DNA from: Arthrobacter crystallopoietes
GTDB lineage: Bacteria > Actinomycetota > Actinomycetes > Actinomycetales > Micrococcaceae
Assembly (NCBI RefSeq): GCF_017603825.1
Contig: NZ_CP072014.1
Location: 3,100,001 to 3,164,000, forward strand
Direction: 5' to 3'
Length of the DNA stretch: 64,000 nucleotides
Shown here: piece after piece, positions 16,363-24,253 of the stretch
Layout of the letters: every line of letters begins with the position of its first letter
How positions within the stretch are numbered: the stretch's first letter is position 1
Position numbers and translations under genes: made by a program
Notes under the pieces: model-generated
Database searches by the model: none
What the model was told of the DNA's origin: nothing
What the model saw: the letters and a program-made list of their open reading frames with translations, nothing else

Positions 16363-17511
16363 CTAGGGCCGGCGGGTACTGACCGTTACGGTGAACTTCG
16401 GGTTGCGGGCGACCTCGCGGGTCGGCCCGACCAGCCGGTTCAGAGCCTGCTTGTATGCGAGATGGCTGTTCCACACCGTCCACAGCTCGCCACCGGGAGC
16501 GAGCACCCGGCCGGCGTCGGCGAACAGCTTCAGGGCGATGCCGGCATGCACGGCGTTCCCGATATGGAACGGAGGATTGAGCACAATGAGTTCCTCGGAG
16601 GAGTCAGCGAGGGCGGACAGGGCATCGTCCCGCCGGACGGTCACGCGCGCGCTGACACGGTTTGCCTCCGCGGTTGCCCGGGCCGAGGCGACGGCGGACG
16701 AGGACTGGTCCGTGGCCAGGACAGCCAGGTCCGGGCGCGTGAGTGCGAGGTACGCGGCTATCGTCCCGTTGCCGCAGCCCAGATCCACGGCCCGCCTGGC
16801 AGCTCGGGCACCCGCCAGCGCCGGAAGCAGGAACCGGGTGCCCACATCGAGCTTGGCGCCGCCGAAGGTAGCGCCGAAGGCGACGATCCGCATCGGGGCC
16901 GGCAGCCCGACGTCGTAGACTTCCTGGAGCGGGAAACGGGTGCTGACCTCGGCGCGGGGCGCGGCCGCCGTCAGTACCCGGGCCTTCTGCCGGCCATGCC
17001 CGGCGCTCACCGACGAGAATGCCGTTCCCAGCACCTGGTTCATGGCGGGCGACATGTGTTTGTCGCGCCCGCCTGCGAGCACGGTCACGTCGGGCGCCGC
17101 CCCGACGGCGATGAAAGCTGCCGTTTCTTCAAGGGCGTCCAGTGACCTGGGCAGCTGCATCAGCACCAGCCGGGTGCCCGTAAACAGCTCCCGGCCCATG
17201 GCCTGGTGGGTAAAGCCTTCGAGTTCAAGCGCGCGGGCATTGTTCGCCAACGCCTGTTCGGCAGAGAGTGGATCCTGATGGACCCGCAGTCCCGTGAAAC
17301 CTGCGGCGGCCAGGGACAGAGTCAGCGCCCCGTAATGGTCGTTGACCACGGCGATCTCGTTGCCCTGCAACCCGGCCAACACTGGGGCCGCCGTGTCGAG
17401 CAGCAGCCGGTCCGCCGCATCCGCCGCGTAGAGGTTCTCCGCCTCCACGTCGGGCCAGCGGCGCAAGCGAGCCAAGTCCAGTTCAGGCAAGATCCACCCA
17501 CTCGGTGCCAC
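16363..17511 (-). CDS. class I SAM-dependent methyltransferase, RsmC/RlmG-like
   Basis: A protein of about 382 residues. The C-terminal half is a Rossmann methyltransferase with motif I DLGCGNGTIAAYLA and motif IV LNPPFHIG; NPPF is typical of guanine-N2 rRNA methyltransferases such as RsmC and RlmG. The N-terminal half is a degenerate second methyltransferase-like domain, also as in that family. The RNA target cannot be specified. The start is uncertain: GTG 17511 overlaps the upstream yigZ-like gene by 29 nt, and an ATG at 17559 would overlap it by 77 nt. GGAGA lies 15 nt before the GTG, a weak ribosome-binding site. It is transcribed after the yigZ-like gene. Confidence 0.82.
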   Translation of the reverse strand: MAPSGWILPELDLARLRRWPDVEAENLYAADAADRLLLDTAAPVLAGLQGNEIAVVNDHYGALTLSLAAAGFTGLRVHQDPLSAEQALANNARALELEGFTHQAMGRELFTGTRLVLMQLPRSLDALEETAAFIAVGAAPDVTVLAGGRDKHMSPAMNQVLGTAFSSVSAGHGRQKARVLTAAAPRAEVSTRFPLQEVYDVGLPAPMRIVAFGATFGGAKLDVGTRFLLPALAGARAARRAVDLGCGNGTIAAYLALTRPDLAVLATDQSSSAVASARATAEANRVSARVTVRRDDALSALADSSEELIVLNPPFHIGNAVHAGIALKLFADAGRVLAPGGELWTVWNSHLAYKQALNRLVGPTREVARNPKFTVTVSTRRP

Positions 17512-18163
17512 GCGGCACGGCTGGTTCTCCGCCCGCGGTGAGCGAAGCAAGCTGCTCATGGAAGCGGGCCAGCACCTCGGGTTCGTCCGCACGGGCCACT
17601 TTGATATCGACTCCGGCCTCCCCATAGTCGCTGCCGAGCACGGTCACGCCTGCGGCCCGCAGTTCGTTCTCGAGCCGGCCGGCTTGGGCGTGCTCCGCAG
17701 CGACTGCATACAGCTGCATGCGCAGCCGCGGCACTAATCGAGTGGAAGCCACGGCCTGCGACACCGACTCCGAGTAGGCGCGCACCAGACCGCCGGCGCC
17801 AAGCAGGATACCGCCGAAATAGCGTACGACGACGGCCGCAACGTCGCTCAGGTCTGTCACCCCGGGCGCTGTCTCGCGTTTGGTCAGTGCTTCCAGCATC
17901 GGGAGGCCGGCAGTACCGGAGGGCTCGCCGTCGTCATTGGAACGTTGTACATCGCGATCCGGACCAAGGACAAACGCAGAGCAATGGTGCCGGGCATCGT
18001 GGAACTCCTTGCGCAGGCCAGCGACAAGGTCCCGGGCGGCTTCCTCGGTCTCAACGCGGCGAAGCACCGTAATGAAGCGGGAACGCTTGATCTCGATTTC
18101 GTGCCGGTGCTCGCCAGCAACGGTCGTATAGCTGGTTACTGTGGACTGGGAGGCAGGATGCAC
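17483..18163 (-). CDS. YigZ family (IMPACT-like) protein
   Basis: A 226-residue protein. The N-terminal UPF0029/IMPACT domain has IEIKRSRFITVLRRV, the HHCSAFVLG segment, SNDDGEPSGTAG (about 75-86) and VVRYFGGILLGAGGLVRAYS. A smaller C-terminal DUF1949-type ferredoxin-like domain follows. The eukaryotic relative IMPACT regulates Gcn2; the bacterial function is unknown, with nucleic acid or ribosome association proposed. Translation starts at GTG 18163, 6 nt after a leaderless-type -10. The methyltransferase gene overlaps its 3' end, so the two form an operon. Confidence 0.86.
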   Translation of the reverse strand: MHPASQSTVTSYTTVAGEHRHEIEIKRSRFITVLRRVETEEAARDLVAGLRKEFHDARHHCSAFVLGPDRDVQRSNDDGEPSGTAGLPMLEALTKRETAPGVTDLSDVAAVVVRYFGGILLGAGGLVRAYSESVSQAVASTRLVPRLRMQLYAVAAEHAQAGRLENELRAAGVTVLGSDYGEAGVDIKVARADEPEVLARFHEQLASLTAGGEPAVPRGTEWVDLA

Positions 18164-18169
18164 TCAACC

Positions 18170-18175
18170 AGCCTA
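18170..18175 (-). promoter_or_regulatory. leaderless -10 element of the yigZ-like gene
   Basis: The minus strand reads TAGGCT, then 6 nt, then GTG 18163. Confidence 0.55.
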
Positions 18176-18295
18176 GCGCGACGGTGTCCGCGCAGACGTG
18201 TACAAAGGGTCCTCTCAGCCGGTGCCAACCGTTGCTGCCTGCCTTGGCCGGTGGGAAAATGGCAGCCGGGGCGAGTATCGGGGAGGTTTCCAGCT

Positions 18296-21200
18296 GTGCT
18301 GGAACTGTATCTTCTGGGGGAGCAGCGGCTGGTCATTGACGTCAGCAGCAGTTCCTCGGTGCCTGTCTCCCGTCCGGTCGAGCTGTTGGCCTATCTGGCG
18401 TTACATGCCGGAACGCAGGTGCCGAGACAGGTCCTGGCTGGATTGTTCTGGCCGGATTCCACCAGCAGCCAGGCACTGACGAATCTGCGCAGGGAGTTGC
18501 ACAACCTGAAGGGGATCATCGGAGATGCCGGATGCCTTGGCAGCCGCGGGGGGACACTGAGCTGGCAGGACACGGCAGGCTGCTGGACCGACGTGCAGGT
18601 CTTCAAAGCCGAGACCAACGCGGCGCGGCTGGCCTGGCAGGCGGCCAATTACCCGGCGTTCCTGGGCCACGCCCAGCAGGCGCAGGACCAATACCGTGGA
18701 ACGTTGATGCCGGGCTGTTACGCCGACTGGATTCTGGAGCCGCGGGAGGAGCTGAAGCAACAGTGTGTACTGCTCTACGACCAGTCGGTCGAGGCCTGCA
18801 ACGAGTTGAAGGAGCCGCGGCGCGCCGCGGTGCTGGCAGAGCAACGGATCCGGCTCGAACCCTTGGAAGAAAGGGGTTACCGGCAATTGATGGAAGTACA
18901 GGCACAGCTCGGAGACCGTGCTGCCGCAATGCACACCTTTCACCGCTGCGAGGCACTCCTGGAACAGGAGCTGGGCGTAGGTCCGGACCCGGTGACGCAA
19001 CGGCTTTTCGACCGAGTGCTTAACAGCCGCGGACTGCTCCGCGCGGCCGGGGTCGGAACTGCGTCATCCCGCCCTGTGCGCAGTCCGCTGGTTGGTCGTC
19101 ACCGGGAACTGAGGATTCTCGACTCTTCGTGGCAGGGGGCCGCAGCCGGGAAGGTCGGTTTGCTCCTCATCTCGGGAGACCCCGGGGTCGGAAAGACGCG
19201 TATGTCGGAGGAACTGGCCGCGCTGGCCCGCACGTCCGGCGGACTTGTGGCCCAGACCAGGTGTTTCAGCACACCCGGGCGGATACCACTGGCGCCAGTG
19301 GCCGCCTGGTTGCGCAACGATGCGTTCCGCTCTTCCCTCATGGCTATGCCTGCCTACTGGCGGGCGGAAGTGGCCCGTTTGCTCCCGGACCGGACCATGC
19401 CTGCATCGGCTCCGATTAAAGGCGAGGAGCAGGCCGGCAGCCGGGCCATGGTCGATGCCTGGCAGCGGCACCGGTTCTTCGAGGGCTTGGCCCGTGCGGT
19501 AACAGGAACCGGCAGGCCCGTGCTCCTGGTGCTGGACGATTTGCAGTGGTCCGATGCCGAGACGTGCTCCTGGCTGTCGTACCTGTTGGGTTCCGCCGGG
19601 CAAAGCGGCTTGCTCGTGGCCGCCACGTTGCGCTTCTCAGCGGCCGCCGGCGAACCGCAGGTGCGTGCATTTTTGCAGGGCCTGCGTGCGGCCGGACTGG
19701 TCACCGAACTGCCCCTGGAACCGTTGTCTGCCGCTGCGTCAGGCCTGCTCGCAAGCACTTTCAGCGAGCGCCGGCTGCCCGCCGAAGAAGCTGCCCTGGT
19801 CCATGCAGCCACCGGTGGCTATCCCCTGTACATTATTGAGGCCGCTCGCATCCTGCCGGAATCGCACCGGACGGAGGGGGAAGGCGCGGCAACGGAGCTC
19901 AGTTCCATCTTGTGGCAACGACTGAGCCAGTCGTCGGCGACGGCGCGAGAAATAGCCGGGTTGACCGCTGCCTTCGGCCGGGACATCACCCTGGACCTGC
20001 TGGGCGAAGCCTGCGACCAGGACGACGCCACCCTGGTTGATGCTGTCGATGAATTGTGGCGGATGCGTATCCTTGGTCCCCGTGCCGGCGGATACGATTT
20101 CACCCACGACTTGCTGCGTGCGGTGGCCTATGAACATGTCACTCCCGCCCGCCGCTGGCTGCTCCACCGCAGACTCGCGCAGGGTCTGGAACTGCTGTAC
20201 TCGGATCGGCTCGACGTTGTTGCTCCGCAACTAGCTGAGCAGTACAGCCTGGGTTCCCGGCCCGATAAGGCGTTGCAGTTCTTCCGGCGGGCGGCCGACG
20301 CCGCCTCCGGCGTCTTCGCTAATGCGGAGGCTCTGAAGTTTTTCCGGCGATGTTTGGACCTGATCTCCAAGCTGCCTGCGGGAAAAGACCGTGACGAACG
20401 CGAACTGGATGTTCTGCGGTCCATGTCTCCTCCGGAAACCGCACTGTATGGCTACTCGTCCGGACAGCTGCTGGCCACCCTCGAGCGCACTGCCGAATTG
20501 GCCCAGCAATTACACCATCCGCAGGTTCTGCTGGCCGGCCTGATCGGTCTCTTCGCCGCACGATTCGTCCAGGGCGGGACAGCCGAGTCGTATCGCATCG
20601 GACACCGAGCGCTGGGGATGGCAGCAGCAGACCCGGACCTGTTGGGCCAGGCCCACTTCGCGGTGGCCGGGGCTGCACTCAGCCTTGGCAGGCCCAGGGA
20701 GGCCATGGAGCATTTCGCCCACTGTTACGAAAATGACCCGGGCGGATACTCCTTCATTCTGGGAACCAAACTGGAGGTCCACGCCATGGGATGGGCCTCG
20801 CATGCGCATTGGCTTGCCGGGGAAGAGAATGAAGCGGCGGAACTGTGCCGAAAAGCTCTTGCCCGCGCCCGTAGCTTAGAACACCCTTATACGCTTACCG
20901 TGGCGTTGTCCTACGTCGCAGTGTTCCACCAATTGCTAGGCGACAAAACCTCGATGGCGCCGCTCGTTGCCGAGTTGCAGGAGATTTGCCACCGGTACGA
21001 TTTCGCCTACTACGGGCAGTGGGCGCGCATTCTGCAGGGTTGGGTCAGAGGGGGAGCTTCTGGCACGGCACAAATCCGCGCGGGCATCCGCGCGCTGCAG
21101 AACCAGGACGCGTTCGCCCGGATGCCGTATTGGCTTTCTCTGCTCGCCGGCAATCTCGCCGACGCAGGCGACGGGCAGACCGCCCGGTCCGTGCTGGATG

Positions 21201-21370
21201 CGGCACTCGCAGCAGGGCAGCAGCGCGATGACATGTGGTGGCTTCCCGAAGTTCTGAGGCAGCGGGCCAAGCTATCAGGAACGGCCGAGGCAAGAGAAAT
21301 GCTGCAGCGGGCTCGGGAGCTTGCAACAGCCCAGGGAAGTTCCGCCTTGCTCGGCCGCCTCGACGCATAA
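18296..21370 (+). CDS. SARP-type transcriptional regulator with BTAD and AAA ATPase domains
   Basis: A 1024-residue regulator. Residues 1-95 form an OmpR-like winged helix of the SARP kind (PVELLAYLALHAG ... LTNLRRELHNL). The bacterial transcriptional activation domain follows to about 245. A STAND/AAA ATPase has Walker A GDPGVGKT (294-301) and Walker B PVLLVLDDLQWSD. The C-terminal third is helical TPR-like repeat. There is no C-terminal LuxR helix-turn-helix, so DNA binding must come from the N-terminus, as in AfsR. The GTG at 18296 follows GGGGAGG with a 9-nt gap. It is read toward the flavoprotein gene, whose promoter carries a SARP-like direct repeat, making that gene the likely target. 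The inducing signal is unknown. Confidence 0.87.
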   Translation: MLELYLLGEQRLVIDVSSSSSVPVSRPVELLAYLALHAGTQVPRQVLAGLFWPDSTSSQALTNLRRELHNLKGIIGDAGCLGSRGGTLSWQDTAGCWTDVQVFKAETNAARLAWQAANYPAFLGHAQQAQDQYRGTLMPGCYADWILEPREELKQQCVLLYDQSVEACNELKEPRRAAVLAEQRIRLEPLEERGYRQLMEVQAQLGDRAAAMHTFHRCEALLEQELGVGPDPVTQRLFDRVLNSRGLLRAAGVGTASSRPVRSPLVGRHRELRILDSSWQGAAAGKVGLLLISGDPGVGKTRMSEELAALARTSGGLVAQTRCFSTPGRIPLAPVAAWLRNDAFRSSLMAMPAYWRAEVARLLPDRTMPASAPIKGEEQAGSRAMVDAWQRHRFFEGLARAVTGTGRPVLLVLDDLQWSDAETCSWLSYLLGSAGQSGLLVAATLRFSAAAGEPQVRAFLQGLRAAGLVTELPLEPLSAAASGLLASTFSERRLPAEEAALVHAATGGYPLYIIEAARILPESHRTEGEGAATELSSILWQRLSQSSATAREIAGLTAAFGRDITLDLLGEACDQDDATLVDAVDELWRMRILGPRAGGYDFTHDLLRAVAYEHVTPARRWLLHRRLAQGLELLYSDRLDVVAPQLAEQYSLGSRPDKALQFFRRAADAASGVFANAEALKFFRRCLDLISKLPAGKDRDERELDVLRSMSPPETALYGYSSGQLLATLERTAELAQQLHHPQVLLAGLIGLFAARFVQGGTAESYRIGHRALGMAAADPDLLGQAHFAVAGAALSLGRPREAMEHFAHCYENDPGGYSFILGTKLEVHAMGWASHAHWLAGEENEAAELCRKALARARSLEHPYTLTVALSYVAVFHQLLGDKTSMAPLVAELQEICHRYDFAYYGQWARILQGWVRGGASGTAQIRAGIRALQNQDAFARMPYWLSLLAGNLADAGDGQTARSVLDAALAAGQQRDDMWWLPEVLRQRAKLSGTAEAREMLQRARELATAQGSSALLGRLDA

Positions 21371-21451
21371 CGCTATTGCCTGAAGATTTAGGCAGGTGAA
21401 AACACGGCGCAGAGCACGAGCGGGTTTGTTGGCTTCCGTGATGATTCCGGG

Positions 21452-21484
21452 CGAACGCTCAACGAACGCCGGCGTCCCTACTCT
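21452..21484 (+). promoter_or_regulatory. predicted SARP-type binding site and -10 of the flavoprotein gene
   Basis: Two perfect copies of the heptamer CGAACGC start at 21452 and 21463, an 11-bp period. A TACTCT -10 (21479-21484) begins 9 nt after the second copy, and no conventional -35 is present. SARP regulators bind heptamer direct repeats with 11-bp (one helical turn) spacing that replace the -35 about 8 bp before the -10. The start codon at 21541 would give a leader of about 50 nt. Confidence 0.6.
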
Positions 21485-21540
21485 GGAGCGTGCAAGGCAG
21501 TTCCGGGCTTCCGGGGCGCAGCTCAAGAGGAGAATTTCCG

Positions 21541-22968
21541 ATGAACACGATGACTCAAACGGCCGGTCGAGCCGGCAGCGTCGCTCCGCCCTACGCGGAG
21601 TTGGCGACAAAATTGCGGGGCGCTCTCATTACCCCCGATGATGCCGGCTACGATGGTGCCCGCGCCGTTTACAATGCAATGATCGATCGCCGTCCGGCGG
21701 CCATAGCCAGAGTCGCCGACGCCGCCGACGTGGTGCAGTGCGTGAATTTTGCGCGAGTGCATGGAGTGGAACTGGCGGTACGCGGTGGCGGGCACAATGC
21801 CGGCGGACTGGGCGTCTGGAACCACGCACTGGTGATCGATCTGGGTGCCATGCGAAGCACGACGCCCGATCCCGCAGGGCACAGGGTCCGGGTGGACGGC
21901 GGCTGCACCTGGAGCGACGTGGACCATTCCACCGTCGCCTTCGGCATGGCAACGCCGACCGGTTTCATCGCCTCCACCGGTGTGGGCGGACTGGCGCTCG
22001 GCGGCGGCATCGGTTATCTGTCGCGCCGCTTCGGGCTTACCGTGGACAACCTGCTCAGTGCGGACGTGGTCCTCGCGGACGGGCGGCTGGTCACTGCGGA
22101 CGAGCACAATTATGCTGACCTGTTCTGGGCCCTGCGCGGCGGCGGCGGCAACTTCGGCGTCGTTACCTCTTTCACCTTCCGATGCCACGATATCGGCGAG
22201 AACGGCACCATCATCGGCGGTCCGGTGCTCTATGACCTGGCAGACACCGCCGCTGTGATGCGGTGGTACCGCGAACTGTTGCCGTCCCTGCCGGAGGAAC
22301 TCAACGGCTGGCTCGGTCTGATCACCATTCCGCCGGCACCGCCGTTCCCCGAGGAGCTCTGGGGCCGAAAGTCTTGTGCCATCGTCTGGTGCTACACCGG
22401 TAGCCATGACAAGGCGAACGACGTCCTGGCACCCGTCCGCGATTTCGGCGCGCCGCTGGTAGTGGGCTTGCAGGAGATGCCGTTCACCGTCCTGCAGTCA
22501 GCGTTCGACGGACTCTATCCGCCCGGGCTTCAGTGGTATTGGAAAGCGGACTTCGTTCACGAGATTTCAGACGAAGCGATCGGAATCCACGAAAAGTACG
22601 GCGCGTCGCTGCCTACCGGGCATTCGACCATGCATCTGTACCCGATCGACGGCGCCGCGGCACGCATCCCGGAAACTGCCACGGCGTTCGCCTACCGTGG
22701 TGGCGGTTGGGCAGGGGTCATTGTCGGTGTCGACCCGGATCCGGCCAACGCACAGCTCATCACCGATTGGGCCAAAGCATATTGGGAGGAGCTGCATCCG
22801 ACTACTGCCGGCGGCGCCTACATCAATTTCATGATGGGCGAGGGCGAGGAGCGTATCCGTGCGTCCTATCTGGACAACTATGACCGGTTGGCACAGATCA
22901 AGGCTAAGTACGATCCGCAGAATCTGTTTCACATCAACCAGAACATTTCACCGGCGGCGGCTGCGTAG
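21541..22968 (+). CDS. FAD-binding oxidoreductase, berberine bridge enzyme-like
   Basis: A 475-residue flavoprotein of the PCMH/VAO superfamily. The FAD domain holds VRGGGHNAGG, where His85 is the probable 8-alpha attachment point for covalent FAD, then TGVGGLALGGGIGYLSRRFG. The C-terminal BBE motif YINFMMGEGEERIRASYLDN places the chain in the berberine-bridge group, including PKYDPQNLFHIN-like residues at the end. Members oxidise sugars, aromatic alcohols and secondary metabolites using O2; the substrate here is unknown. AAGAGGAG lies 8 nt before the ATG at 21541; an in-frame ATG at 21490 lacks such a site. The neighbouring SARP-type regulator probably controls it. Confidence 0.87.
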   Translation: MNTMTQTAGRAGSVAPPYAELATKLRGALITPDDAGYDGARAVYNAMIDRRPAAIARVADAADVVQCVNFARVHGVELAVRGGGHNAGGLGVWNHALVIDLGAMRSTTPDPAGHRVRVDGGCTWSDVDHSTVAFGMATPTGFIASTGVGGLALGGGIGYLSRRFGLTVDNLLSADVVLADGRLVTADEHNYADLFWALRGGGGNFGVVTSFTFRCHDIGENGTIIGGPVLYDLADTAAVMRWYRELLPSLPEELNGWLGLITIPPAPPFPEELWGRKSCAIVWCYTGSHDKANDVLAPVRDFGAPLVVGLQEMPFTVLQSAFDGLYPPGLQWYWKADFVHEISDEAIGIHEKYGASLPTGHSTMHLYPIDGAAARIPETATAFAYRGGGWAGVIVGVDPDPANAQLITDWAKAYWEELHPTTAGGAYINFMMGEGEERIRASYLDNYDRLAQIKAKYDPQNLFHINQNISPAAAA

Positions 22969-22997
22969 CAACAGCCGGAGCTTGCACGCGGTCTGGC

Positions 22998-23003
22998 TAG
23001 ACT
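22998..23003 (+). promoter_or_regulatory. leaderless -10 element of coaE
   Basis: TAGACT lies 6 nt before the GTG at 23010, and there is no Shine-Dalgarno site. Confidence 0.6.
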
Positions 23004-23009
23004 GATGCT

Positions 23010-24221
23010 GTGCTTAAGGTCGGTCTGACAGGCGGCATTGCCGCGGGTAAATCCCTAGTGGCGCGGCGGCTGCGTGAACGCGGCGCGCTGCTGATCGATG
23101 CCGACGTGCTCGCTCGCGAAGTAGTCGAACCGGGGACGCCCGGCTTGCAGGCCGTGGTGGAGGCGTTCGGGAAAGAGATTCTGACCGACGACGGCGGACT
23201 GGACCGTCCGGCGCTCGGCGCTGCTGTTTTCGGTGACCATGCGAAACGCGAACAGCTCAACGCCATCATCCACCCGCTGGTCCGTGCACGTTCGGCGCAG
23301 CTGGTTGCAGATGCCGAGCCGGAACGAATCGTCGTTCAGGACATCCCGCTGCTGGTGGAAACCGGGCAGGGGTCGCGGTTCCACTTGGTTCTTGTGGTGG
23401 ATGCACCCGAGGAAGTCCGGATCCGGCGCATGATCTCTGACCGCGGCATGGCCGAGGCCGACGCCCGGGCACGCATTGCAGCGCAGGCGACGCATGCCAA
23501 GCGCCTGGCCGCGGCCGACGTCGTACTGGAAAACGTGGAATCGCAGGAAGCCATTCTTGCGCGGGTGGACCGCCTCTGGGATGAGCGACTCGAACCCTTC
23601 GCGGCGAACCTTGCGGCGGCCCGGGTGGCCGCATCCAGCGGCGGGCCCGTCCTGGCCGAACCCCGTTCGGACTGGCCGCAGCAGGCGAAGCGGCTGGCGG
23701 ACCGCATCAGATCGGCGAATGAACGGATTCTGGCGGTGGACCACATCGGTTCCACCGCTGTTCCGGGGCTGCCTGCGAAGGATGTCATCGATCTGCAGGT
23801 CAGCGTGCGTTCGTTGGCTGAAGCCGACGCCGTTGCAGGCAGCTTAGCGTCGGCTGGCTTCCCTCGTCGTCCGGGACTGTGGCGGGACATCCCCAAACCG
23901 TCGCACCCGGACCCGGCCGACTGGGAGAAGCGGCTGCATGGCAATGCGGACCCGGGGCGGAGCGCAAACGTCCATGTTCGGGTGACAGGATCCCCTGGCT
24001 GGCGGTTCGCGCTCGGCTTCCGTGACTGGCTGCGCGACAACCCGCAGATGGCGCACGAGTATTTGGCGGAAAAGGAACGGCTGGCCAACCTGCATGCAAA
24101 GGACAGCTCAACCGGCCGCTACGCGAAAGATAAGGAACGCTGGTTCGCTGAGGTAGCGGAACCAGCGATGCAGGAATGGATGCGCCGTGTCCACTGGCAG
24201 CCGGACAGCGCGGCTGGGTAG
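23010..24221 (+). CDS. coaE: dephospho-CoA kinase fused to a GrpB/UPF0157 domain
   Basis: A 403-residue two-domain protein. The first 200 residues are dephospho-CoA kinase, the last step of CoA synthesis, with P-loop GLTGGIAAGKS (5-15), DADVLAREVV and the lid segment RRMISDRGMAEADARARI. From about 215 a GrpB/UPF0157 domain of the nucleotidyltransferase superfamily follows, with the signature DHIGSTAVPGLPAKDVIDLQV (about 246-266). The same fusion is known in Mycobacterium tuberculosis CoaE, where the extra domain has been proposed to aid folding or regulation. GTG is the start. A bidirectional hairpin covers the stop. Confidence 0.94.
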   Translation: MLKVGLTGGIAAGKSLVARRLRERGALLIDADVLAREVVEPGTPGLQAVVEAFGKEILTDDGGLDRPALGAAVFGDHAKREQLNAIIHPLVRARSAQLVADAEPERIVVQDIPLLVETGQGSRFHLVLVVDAPEEVRIRRMISDRGMAEADARARIAAQATHAKRLAAADVVLENVESQEAILARVDRLWDERLEPFAANLAAARVAASSGGPVLAEPRSDWPQQAKRLADRIRSANERILAVDHIGSTAVPGLPAKDVIDLQVSVRSLAEADAVAGSLASAGFPRRPGLWRDIPKPSHPDPADWEKRLHGNADPGRSANVHVRVTGSPGWRFALGFRDWLRDNPQMAHEYLAEKERLANLHAKDSSTGRYAKDKERWFAEVAEPAMQEWMRRVHWQPDSAAG

Positions 24222-24246
24222 CGCTGCCCCGCGCGCTACCCAGCCG
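24211..24246. terminator. bidirectional hairpin between coaE and the MHS transporter gene
   Basis: Perfect 14-bp arms (CGGCTGGGTAGCGC and complement) enclose an 8-nt loop between convergent genes. It overlaps the coaE stop codon, and neither side has a T-tract. Confidence 0.75.
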
Positions 24247-24253
24247 TGGTCCG

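Noticed and set aside
14273-16483. 736-codon minus-strand frame across the Eis-type gene end and rpsA
   Set aside because: It crosses a promoter and two unrelated plus-strand genes and mirrors rpsA codon bias; no domain is recognisable.
17512-17625. Longer N-terminus of the RsmC-like methyltransferase (to 17625)
   Set aside because: It would overlap the yigZ-like gene by over 140 nt with no ribosome-binding site; the methyltransferase similarity begins later.
20037-21257. Several 60-120-codon frames inside the BTAD regulator gene
   Set aside because: All lie within a well-supported 1024-codon gene and have antisense or shifted-frame composition.
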